From Acidobacteriota bacterium (GTDB lineage: Bacteria > Acidobacteriota > Blastocatellia > Pyrinomonadales > Pyrinomonadaceae), in NCBI GenBank assembly GCA_003222835.1, contig QHXE01000112.1:1-5204 (forward strand): a stretch of DNA of 5,204 bases, read 5' to 3'. Under the pieces are notes generated by a model. That model did not search any database and had not been told where the DNA came from. It saw nothing but the letters and a program-made list of their open reading frames with translations. The position numbers were made by a program, and so were the translations under genes. Shown here in pieces: positions 1-5,027 of this stretch; the stretch's first letter is position 1; the number at the start of each line of letters is the position of its first letter.

Positions 1-1
1 C

Positions 2-70
2 CGTTTACCCTTCGCCCAGCGCTTCACCTTCACGGGCCAACACGACTATTCGGATAGAACGCGCGCCTAG
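2..70 (+). CDS. Possible C-terminal tail of an upstream gene (partial, unrecognised)
   Basis: Frame 2 is open from the window edge to a TAG at 68-70 and would encode 22 residues ending ...FTGQHDYSDRTRA. The alternating hydrophobic and polar residues (RFTFTG) would suit a beta strand near a C-terminus, and the stop lies 30 bases before the next start on the same strand, which would suit an operon. The evidence is thin: frame 3 is also open, to a TAG at 84-86, and would give a low-complexity Ser/Pro/Glu tail. I cannot name the protein. Confidence 0.3.
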   Translation, partial: RLPFAQRFTFTGQHDYSDRTRA

Positions 71-84
71 CGAAGAAGAACAAT

Positions 85-90
85 AGGAAG
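85..90 (+). promoter_or_regulatory. Ribosome binding site (AGGAAG) for the IPT/TIG-like protein
   Basis: AGGAAG lies 10 bases before the ATG at 101. It supports that ATG, which also begins a good signal peptide. Confidence 0.5.
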
Positions 91-100
91 AATTACCGCG

Positions 101-1627
101 ATGAGATCCGTCTTGCTCATTCCCATTGCGTTGCTCCTCATATTAGTTGGACAGGTGGTTGGACAAACCGCCGGCATTGCTCAGAATGCGCCCGCTTTTC
201 GCGTAACGAAGATCACACCCTTCGACAAAGCCGTCCCGGGACAGATCGTGGAACTTCAAGTCGAAGGTCTTGGAGGCGCGCCTCCCGTGACGATGCTTCC
301 GGCCGAGGACTTCCAGATCGAAGTGACGCAGGACGGAGTGAAGCAACACCTTAGCGCACGCGTTATAACACGCACGATGAGTCGCGAACGAAAGAGCGAT
401 GGCACTTTGAGCGAGATGAAACCCTTTCAGAACGTTAGTTTCGTGGTCCCTCGCGGTTTGCATCCAGGCCCGTCCGAGATAGTCCTTTCTTATCGAGGCA
501 AGCGGAGCGATGCCGTGAATCTGTCCATAGTCGATCGCCCATTGCGGCCCGTCGTCGGCGGGCCATCGATAATCGCTTTGGCGCCAACAAGTTTACCCCT
601 AAGACCGCCCGGAACGATGACTGACATGGGTTGGAGATTTGAGCGCGACTCGAAGGTTCAGCTTCATGTCCGGCCGCTCGTCGATCCTGACGATCCGGGC
701 TCAGCAATTCTAGTTCGCTTTAAGCAAGGCGATGCTTCCTACGATGCCATTGCTCGCGTCGTGCACCAGTCGCAGAAGGCTGAGCCTCGCGGCCAGGGCG
801 TTGCATTTCTTCCCGCGCGTGATTTCTTGGAGGTTGAAATTCCGGCGGCACTGCAAATGGGCGCCGCTGATATGGAGATCAAGCTGCGCGCTAATGGCGC
901 TGAGAGCGATCCCGTATTACTCAAAGTTCAAATAACCGACACTACTCGATCTGCGGAAGCTCCAGCAGTGAATGCGCCGCGACTCTTGTCGGTGATACCT
1001 CGGAAAGTCGGCGCCGGACAAGCCCTGATGCTTTCGGTTGATTACCTGCGCACGCTCAATCCTGATCCATCCCAAACTCTGGTTGCAATCGAGCACGACA
1101 CTGCCCGATATATCGTAAAGCCTGAGACTAACAGCGCGCTGCGAATGCCGAATAAACCACCTGACGCGCCCGTGATGCTCGTCGTTCGCCCGACAAATGA
1201 AATTCTAGGACCGGCACAGGTGAAGGTGTTCAATTCCGCGATTGAGATCGTCGATGAAGCGCTGCCACCAGAAATCATCAGCGTGAATGAGTCGAGCGAT
1301 GCCGATCTGGCGCACTTGCGCGAGGTGTATCAAATTCAAAGACGCGCCGGCCGTCCTTTCAACGCTTACGATCCGAAAAGACGTTACCTGACGATTCGTG
1401 GGCGGGGCATCGATCCCAATCCGCGTTTTGTGCGAATCGCGCTGGAACAAAACGGCGCGACGATCGCCCTGGCGTTGTCGGTTTCCTATGCTTCGCCAGA
1501 GCTTCTGATAGTTCGCTTGCCCACGACTGTTACTTCCGGCCCAGTTAAGATAATCGTGGCGAATATCGGCGCGCAATCTCTTAGTGTGCCGGCTACGGCG
1601 ACTTTCGAATTATCGAAGACTCAATAA
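101..1627 (+). CDS. Exported protein with four divergent IPT/TIG (Ig-like) units, function unknown
   Basis: The 508-residue product begins with a Sec-type signal peptide (R2, a hydrophobic core at about 4-20, probable cleavage near residues 21-28), so it should be periplasmic or outside the cell. The rest reads as four beta-sandwich units at about 33-145, 154-280, 292-385 and 390-505. Most open with a short strand, a Pro and a Gly-Gln turn (ITPFDKAVPGQ at 38-48; VIPRKVGAGQ at 298-307). Each closes with a Gly-Pro or Gly-Ala turn followed by two strands (GPSEIVLSYRG, GAADMEIKLRANG, GPAQVKVFNSA, GPVKIIVANIG). That layout is typical of IPT/TIG domains in cell-surface and carbohydrate-associated proteins. 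There is no catalytic motif, lipobox, membrane anchor or sorting signal, so a binding or scaffold role is inferred only. Unit 4 carries a charged insertion at about 397-427. The start is ATG 101, with AGGAAG upstream. Confidence 0.85.
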   Translation: MRSVLLIPIALLLILVGQVVGQTAGIAQNAPAFRVTKITPFDKAVPGQIVELQVEGLGGAPPVTMLPAEDFQIEVTQDGVKQHLSARVITRTMSRERKSDGTLSEMKPFQNVSFVVPRGLHPGPSEIVLSYRGKRSDAVNLSIVDRPLRPVVGGPSIIALAPTSLPLRPPGTMTDMGWRFERDSKVQLHVRPLVDPDDPGSAILVRFKQGDASYDAIARVVHQSQKAEPRGQGVAFLPARDFLEVEIPAALQMGAADMEIKLRANGAESDPVLLKVQITDTTRSAEAPAVNAPRLLSVIPRKVGAGQALMLSVDYLRTLNPDPSQTLVAIEHDTARYIVKPETNSALRMPNKPPDAPVMLVVRPTNEILGPAQVKVFNSAIEIVDEALPPEIISVNESSDADLAHLREVYQIQRRAGRPFNAYDPKRRYLTIRGRGIDPNPRFVRIALEQNGATIALALSVSYASPELLIVRLPTTVTSGPVKIIVANIGAQSLSVPATATFELSKTQ

Positions 1628-1639
1628 GGACAGAAGTGC

Positions 1640-1667
1640 TTGCGCTGCAAACCGAAACCGCTATAGC
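1640..1667 (+). promoter_or_regulatory. Weak sigma-70-like promoter candidate before the small exported protein gene
   Basis: TTGCGC (1640-1645) and TATAGC (1662-1667) are separated by 16 bases. Each hexamer matches consensus only partly (three and four of six bases). The -10 sits in the 8-base palindrome GCTATAGC. If used, it would give a leader of roughly 80 bases before ATG 1756. It lies in the only real gap (1628-1755) between the two exported-protein genes, which otherwise shows nothing clear. Confidence 0.2.
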
Positions 1668-1740
1668 ATTCCCACGATTGGCGTTCCTTAATATGTACCG
1701 AATTTTCCCGGCCAATCCGACCCTACTGACTCGAGAACCA

Positions 1741-1746
1741 AAGGAG
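1741..1746 (+). promoter_or_regulatory. Ribosome binding site (AAGGAG), decides the start at 1756
   Basis: AAGGAG lies nine bases before ATG 1756. The same frame is open further upstream to a GTG at 1636 and contains another ATG at 1693, but neither has such a site, and only the 1756 start places a signal peptide at the N-terminus. Confidence 0.7.
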
Positions 1747-1755
1747 ATAAACAAA

Positions 1756-2347
1756 ATGTTGAGAAGAATTCTACCCGCAGTTTTGCTCTGCATGACCCTG
1801 GCTGTTGTGGCTGCAGTAACGGCCCAGAAGATCTCAAAGGACCTCGATGAAGCTATTAATTCAGCTTCTAACTTTGCGGACTGGAAGCCCGAAGACAGCA
1901 TGTATCCCAAGCAGGATGGGAAGCTTGCGCTCGAGAACGGCAAAGCGTGCCTCGAGAAGATAGACGAAGCAGTCACCAAGGGACTGGCCGAATCCACAGT
2001 GGTCGAGACCTATAAAGGCAAGATGACCATCAAAAGTTTTTGGCGATCTCACGGCCGCAGAGGAAGCACAGTACGAACCCTTCAGAAAAGTACTCACGGG
2101 CGACAAGCTAAACCTCTATAACGACCGCCTCAAGAAGTACAAACTCTACGGCGCTGAAGGCAAAGTGCTCAAGACGCCCGAGGCGTATCGCGACTCGTCT
2201 TTGTGGTGCACCACGGGTGTCAATCGGGAAGGCATTGTGCCAGTCTGGAGTGTTGACTGTTGGCACTTCAAAGGCATAACTAAGGTTGGCTCGGTCGAAA
2301 GTAGAACTGGCACCGGCGATGAAGCGCCTTCATCAGCTTTTCGGTAG
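1756..2347 (+). pseudogene. Small exported protein of unknown function, frame broken by one extra T at 2037-2041
   Basis: ATG 1756 begins a clear signal peptide (MLRR, a hydrophobic core at about 5-20, probable cleavage VTA|QK at 23/24). The frame reads to ...GKMTIKSF at 2040, then turns into a basic, unlikely tail and stops at 2119-2121 (121 residues). From 2042 the next frame continues at once with protein-like sequence (GDLTAAEEAQYEPFRKVL) and stays open to TAG 2345-2347. Removing one T from the T5 run at 2037-2041 joins the halves into a 196-residue protein. The mature part would be helical and charged, with Lys/Asp/Glu-rich segments at about 24-140 and a Trp/Cys-containing C-terminal part (SLWCTTG, VDCWHFKG). 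Its three cysteines are C65, C151 and C168, the last two perhaps a disulfide. I do not recognise the family. The lesion may be a sequencing or assembly error in a homopolymer (AAAAGTTTTTGG) or a true mutation. The intact state of the downstream half suggests an error or a recent event. Confidence 0.7.
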
Positions 2348-2401
2348 GGTTGTTTTAACCAGCCTACAACAGCTTCTCGGACTCGCTCGAACTTTGTCTG
2401 C

Positions 2402-2407
2402 TACAAT
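2402..2407 (+). promoter_or_regulatory. Candidate -10 element (TACAAT) for yjbQ, near-leaderless start
   Basis: TACAAT ends eight bases before ATG 2416 (five of six match to TATAAT). A -10 there would place the transcription start at about 2413-2416, on or just before the start codon. No Shine-Dalgarno motif is visible (CGCCGGGC directly precedes ATG), which fits a leaderless mRNA. No good -35 hexamer is visible at 16-18 bases. Confidence 0.4.
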
Positions 2408-2415
2408 CGCCGGGC

Positions 2416-2808
2416 ATGTACACTCTGAACGTCCGCTCGCATCAACGGGAAGAACTAGTTGAGTTCACCGACGAAGTGCGGATCAAGTTGAAAGAATCGG
2501 AAGCGAAAGACGGAGTCGTAGTGCTTTACGTGCAGCATACGACCGCGGGCTTGACGGTCAACGAAAATGCTGACCCGGACGTGCCGCGCGACATGCTGCA
2601 CGCGCTGCGCACGCTGATTCCGCAACATGGCTTGGGCTTCCGTCACGGCGAAGAGAACTCCGACGCTCACATCAAAGCGAGCCTTGTCGGTTCATCAGTC
2701 ACCGTTCCTTTCAAAGATGGCGAGTTACTGCTGGGCCGCTGGCAGGGAATCTTTCTTTGCGAATTCGACGGCGGCCGTGAGCGAAAAATAATAATGATGA
2801 TTCGTTGA
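2416..2808 (+). CDS. yjbQ: YjbQ/UPF0047 family protein (secondary thiamine-phosphate synthase family)
   Basis: The 130-residue product is full length for the compact single-domain UPF0047/YjbQ family. All family blocks are present: HTTAGLTVNENADPDV at 41-56, HGEENSDAHIKASLVGSSVT at 77-96, GRWQGI at 107-112 and CEFDGGR at 115-121. The conserved His41, Asp53, Asp55, His77, Glu79 and His85 belong to the presumed active-site or metal-binding pocket. The family carries the name 'secondary thiamine-phosphate synthase' because the E. coli member can weakly replace ThiE. Its true physiological role is not settled, so a thiamine role here is family knowledge and not visible in the context, which has no other thi gene. 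The protein is cytosolic, with no signal peptide. Start ATG 2416 fits the family N-terminus (short, then the first strand). It lies 68 bases after the broken gene and is probably transcribed from its own promoter. Confidence 0.95.
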   Translation: MYTLNVRSHQREELVEFTDEVRIKLKESEAKDGVVVLYVQHTTAGLTVNENADPDVPRDMLHALRTLIPQHGLGFRHGEENSDAHIKASLVGSSVTVPFKDGELLLGRWQGIFLCEFDGGRERKIIMMIR

Positions 2809-2882
2809 ATACAAGATTTCCTCATCCGAGCCCGCAAGTCCCCACTCTGCACTTCGTTCCATATTCCGGAACCAAATACTAG

Positions 2883-2903
2883 CTGCCGACGTCTAAACGG
2901 CAG
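2883..2903 (+). other. GC-rich hairpin upstream of the SIMPL lipoprotein gene
   Basis: CTGCCG (2883-2888) and CGGCAG (2898-2903) form a perfect 6-bp stem with a 9-base loop. AAAACCC follows, not a T run, so it is not a standard intrinsic terminator for yjbQ. It lies in the 124-base gap between the two genes and could be a 5' leader structure of the downstream mRNA. An 8-base palindrome, TTCCGGAA, occurs nearby at 2864-2871. Confidence 0.3.
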
Positions 2904-2917
2904 AAAACCCACAGTGC

Positions 2918-2923
2918 AGGAGG
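2918..2923 (+). promoter_or_regulatory. Perfect ribosome binding site (AGGAGG) for the SIMPL lipoprotein
   Basis: AGGAGG lies nine bases before ATG 2933. It is the strongest Shine-Dalgarno in the window, in contrast to yjbQ just upstream, which has none. Confidence 0.75.
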
Positions 2924-2932
2924 CCTAAACAA

Positions 2933-3646
2933 ATGAGACATTTATCTAGATCCATACTGTTGATTGGCACATGTCTGTCGCTGCTCGCCGCGGCCGGTTG
3001 TGCAAAGAAGACGAATCGCACTACCAAGGTGACAGTCGCTGGTGAGGCGACAACGCGAGTCGAGCCGGACACGGCTGTGCTCGTGCTCGCAGTTGTGACA
3101 CAGAGCGCACAGGCAATTACGGCTCAGCAGGAGAACGCGCGCAAGAGCGACGCCGTGACGACCGCTGTAAAGAACATGGCTGGCTCAAATCCTGAAATTA
3201 AGACGAGCGATTACACGCTCCAGCCGCGGTACGATTACCGCGCGAATCAATTGCCAAAGATCATAGGCTACGATGCACGTAACAGTGTCATCGTTACTAC
3301 GAGCGATTTAATGAATGTGGGCGCGGTGATCGATGCCGCTTCACGCGCGGGCGCGAATAGCATTGATAGCGTCTCGTTCACTTTGCGACAGACGAGTCCT
3401 GCGCGCGGGCAAGCGCTGGCTGATGCAACTCAACAAGCAATGAACAAGGCTCGCTCGATCGCACAGGCTCTGGGCGGGCGGCTTTTGCGCGTGGGTGAGG
3501 AGAATGAAGGCTCAACGGTAGCTGCTGAACCTCAAGCTTATGATATGGCCGCCCGCGAGACAACCAAAATGATGCCGACGCCAATCGCCGCTGGACGATT
3601 GAGCATCAGGTCGAATGTTCAGTTGATCGTCGAAATTGAGAGTTAG
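2933..3646 (+). CDS. SIMPL domain (DUF541, YggE-like) lipoprotein
   Basis: The 237-residue product starts with a lipoprotein signal: basic MRHLSR, a hydrophobic stretch and a lipobox ending AAGC with Cys23 as the lipid site. An Ala at -3 is slightly unusual. CAKK follows, without Asp at +2, which would suit outer-membrane sorting under the E. coli rule. The SIMPL domain fills about 33-236: the first strand VTVAGEATTRVEPDTAVLVL, the helix with AQQENARKSDAV, the TSDYTLQPRYDY motif at 91-102, IIGYDARNSVIV at 110-121, the DLMNVGAVIDAASRAGAN block at 125-142 and the ALADATQQAMNKARSIAQAL helix at 161-180. These are the conserved blocks of the SIMPL/YggE family, cell-envelope proteins whose molecular function is poorly defined (E. 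coli YggE is linked to oxidative stress tolerance). There is no partner gene beside it. The stop codon overlaps that of the convergent gene. Confidence 0.93.
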   Translation: MRHLSRSILLIGTCLSLLAAAGCAKKTNRTTKVTVAGEATTRVEPDTAVLVLAVVTQSAQAITAQQENARKSDAVTTAVKNMAGSNPEIKTSDYTLQPRYDYRANQLPKIIGYDARNSVIVTTSDLMNVGAVIDAASRAGANSIDSVSFTLRQTSPARGQALADATQQAMNKARSIAQALGGRLLRVGEENEGSTVAAEPQAYDMAARETTKMMPTPIAAGRLSIRSNVQLIVEIES

Positions 3647-3918
3647 TCTTCACCGACTTGCTTCATTATCTTGGCGAACTTTTCAACGTCCCCGCGAGTC
3701 CGTTCCAACTCCCGGCGGCTTTCAAGGTACGCCTGCCATTGCGGTGTTTGCGTCAGAGCTTTCGTGGTGTCTTGGTCCAACGCTTGCGCCATCAGCGCGA
3801 TTAGATCGCTGACCACTCGCGTGTGATCGAGCAGCGATTCGATAATCGAGTGCGCGAGTTCGGATTGATCTAGATCGGACGCGCCGACTCCGGTCTTATT
3901 CGCTTGCTTCTCAGGCAT
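3643..3918 (-). CDS. Small helical protein of unknown function (91 residues)
   Basis: The frame runs from ATG (complement 3918-3916) to TAA (complement 3645-3643). The product is almost wholly predicted helical: a polar N-terminus (MPEKQANKTG), an amphipathic helix at about 19-50 (ELAHSIIESLL...ALMAQAL) and a second, highly charged helix at about 59-88 (QWQAYLESRRELERTRGDVE), likely a coiled coil or helical hairpin. There is no signal peptide, membrane segment or Cys, so it is probably cytosolic. I do not recognise the family. The regular amphipathic pattern and the lack of a competing gene make it likely to be real. It follows ygfZ on the same strand after 73 bases and may be co-transcribed. 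No strong ribosome binding site is seen; the best is AGGGG about 11 bases upstream, inside a small hairpin (3929-3940). Confidence 0.7.
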   Translation of the reverse strand: MPEKQANKTGVGASDLDQSELAHSIIESLLDHTRVVSDLIALMAQALDQDTTKALTQTPQWQAYLESRRELERTRGDVEKFAKIMKQVGED

Positions 3919-3928
3919 GCGTTGTTAC

Positions 3929-3940
3929 GCCCCTACGGGC
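3929..3940. repeat. REP-like palindrome, copy A (GCCC-CTAC-GGGC)
   Basis: A 4-bp GC stem closes a CTAC loop, followed by TCGAAC. It resembles copy B about 49 bases away in layout (stem, TAC, stem, then a TCGAA-like tail). It lies 11-22 bases upstream of the 91-residue gene and holds the only Shine-Dalgarno-like bases of that gene (AGGGG on the minus strand). Confidence 0.35.
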
Positions 3941-3957
3941 TCGAACTTGAATCGGAA

Positions 3958-3963
3958 ATTGTA
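3958..3963 (-). promoter_or_regulatory. Weak -10 candidate (TACAAT) for the 91-residue protein gene
   Basis: On the minus strand TACAAT lies about 39 bases before the start codon, between the two palindromes, and would give a leader of about 30 bases. No -35 match is visible at the right spacing, so read-through from ygfZ is at least as likely. Confidence 0.2.
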
Positions 3964-3977
3964 ACTATGAACATCGC

Positions 3978-3991
3978 GCTCCTTACGGAGC
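3978..3991. repeat. REP-like palindrome, copy B (GCTCC-TTAC-GGAGC), abutting the ygfZ stop codon
   Basis: A perfect 5-bp stem has a TTAC loop. On the minus strand the hairpin starts on the base directly after the TAA of ygfZ (3994-3992). No T run follows, so a normal intrinsic terminator is unlikely, but it could protect the mRNA 3' end. The surrounding bases (GAACATCGCGCTCCTTACGG) resemble a dispersed intergenic repeat I associate with Acidobacteriota; that link is from memory. Confidence 0.45.
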
Positions 3992-4987
3992 TTAGTTCGA
4001 ATACCAACTTCCTCGAATTAGTGGAAGCTCGGCAATTTCACACTCGAATTCGCTTTCATCTACAGAGACTTTCACACGTGTCCCCGGCGCCAGGTAATCA
4101 TACTTGAGATAACCAAGCGCTATGGCCCGATCGAGCCGCGGGGAAAAAGCAGATGACGTTACGCGACCGATCTCTTTGTTATCAGCAGACAAAACCTTCG
4201 CGCCTCGCTTCAGTTCGGCGTTCTCTCCAAGAATCATCCCCGTCAGTTTCTTCGCGACGTGGCCCCGATGCTTGATGCGAACGATTATCTCCTGACCGAG
4301 ATAGCAGCCTTTGGTAAAACTCACCGCCTCGTCAAGATTCGCTTCCGTAACCACGGTGGTTTCGTCCATGTCGATACCATAGCGGGGAATGCCGGCTTCG
4401 ATGCGCAGAGTTTCCAACGTCTCAAAGCTTACGTTTTGCGCTCCGGCTTTCATCATTGATTCGCGCAATTCGCGAGCAACGTTGACATCGACAAAAAGAT
4501 CAAAACCGTCTTCAGCCGTATGGGTGGCGCGAATAATAGTTACCTCGCGGCCATTCGCAAGCTTTCCCTTCATGACTTTCTGGCGTTCGACCGCTGACTC
4601 GTCACCAAAGACCGCCCGCATGATACTCTCGGCGCTCTTACCCTGAATCGAGAGCGATACTGTCTCATTCGTCACATCCGTAATGCGGAAATCTCCCGCC
4701 AGGGTGAACCGTTCGAGAATCTTCAAAACGGTATCATGCGTTACATCTTCAGTATCGATTAGGAATCCATCTTCGCGATGAATCACACGAACGACGGCTA
4801 GCAGACGACCTTGTACGTTTGCAAACGCCGCCGGCATCCAGGTGTTCGCGGCGAGCGTCTTCATGTCATTCGTAATCAGGCCATTCAGAAACATCACGGC
4901 TTCCGAGCCGCTGACAAGTAATCGGCCGCGACGAGAATGATCGATGAGACCCGCCCCACCGTCGCGCACCGCTGAGTATTCCGTCAT
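3992..4987 (-). CDS. ygfZ: YgfZ/GcvT-like folate-binding protein
   Basis: This is a tetrahydrofolate-binding relative of the glycine-cleavage T protein that, in E. coli, supports assembly or repair of certain iron-sulfur enzymes. With ATG at 4987 the product has 331 residues, close to the 326 of E. coli YgfZ. The N-terminal block (GAGLIDHS...RGRLLVSG...FLNGLITNDM) and WMPAAFANVQGRLL are typical of the family. The diagnostic YgfZ signature KGCYLGQE lies at about 226-233 with its conserved Cys, and a C-terminal barrel region follows (LTGMILG... to ECEIAELPL). The start at 4987 (MTEYSAVRDGGAGLID) is preferred because it fits the family N-terminus; ATG 5005 would add six residues (MTKEIP) and cannot be excluded. 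Neither has a strong ribosome binding site. The gene follows the uracil-DNA glycosylase by 40 bases (22 with the longer start), so the two are probably an operon. The last residues (RGSWYSN) extend beyond where the family usually ends. Confidence 0.93.
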   Translation of the reverse strand: MTEYSAVRDGGAGLIDHSRRGRLLVSGSEAVMFLNGLITNDMKTLAANTWMPAAFANVQGRLLAVVRVIHREDGFLIDTEDVTHDTVLKILERFTLAGDFRITDVTNETVSLSIQGKSAESIMRAVFGDESAVERQKVMKGKLANGREVTIIRATHTAEDGFDLFVDVNVARELRESMMKAGAQNVSFETLETLRIEAGIPRYGIDMDETTVVTEANLDEAVSFTKGCYLGQEIIVRIKHRGHVAKKLTGMILGENAELKRGAKVLSADNKEIGRVTSSAFSPRLDRAIALGYLKYDYLAPGTRVKVSVDESEFECEIAELPLIRGSWYSN

Positions 4988-5005
4988 TGGGATTTCTTTA
5001 GTCAT

Positions 5006-5014
5006 AGAATAGCA
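5006..5014 (-). promoter_or_regulatory. Candidate extended -10 (TGCTATTCT) before ygfZ
   Basis: On the minus strand TGCTATTCT ends directly before the ATG at 5005. If active, transcription would start at about 4997-5000, downstream of that ATG, leaving ATG 4987 as the only usable start with a leader of about 10-13 bases. No convincing -35 is seen, which an extended -10 may not need. It would give ygfZ its own promoter inside the operon gap. Confidence 0.25.
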
Positions 5015-5027
5015 GCTCGTTCGCAAA

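Noticed and set aside
1205..1576. 123-codon minus-strand open frame inside the IPT/TIG-like gene
   Set aside because: Antisense to a well-supported exported protein; the translation lacks any domain pattern and no ribosome binding site stands out.
1636..1755. N-terminal extension of the small exported protein to GTG 1636 or ATG 1693
   Set aside because: It would bury the signal peptide; the AAGGAG at 1741-1746 points to ATG 1756.
1593..1997. 134-codon minus-strand open frame opposite the small exported protein gene
   Set aside because: It runs through the promoter region and signal peptide of the plus-strand gene, is Ser/Ala-rich with no recognisable pattern, and is best seen as a shadow frame.
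2348..2370. GGTT-GTTTT-AACC mini-hairpin after the broken gene, considered as a terminator
   Set aside because: Only a 4-bp AT-containing stem with no T run after it.
2853..2880. TTCGTT-N16-AATACT as a promoter for the SIMPL lipoprotein
   Set aside because: Both hexamers match consensus poorly; not better than chance in a 124-base gap.
4259..4646. Two plus-strand open frames (66 and 85 codons) within ygfZ
   Set aside because: Antisense to a clear YgfZ reading frame; their lengths are expected by chance at this base composition.
5024..5026. TTG at 5026 as the ygfZ start
   Set aside because: Two ATG codons follow in frame, there is no ribosome binding site for the TTG, and the added residues do not fit the family.
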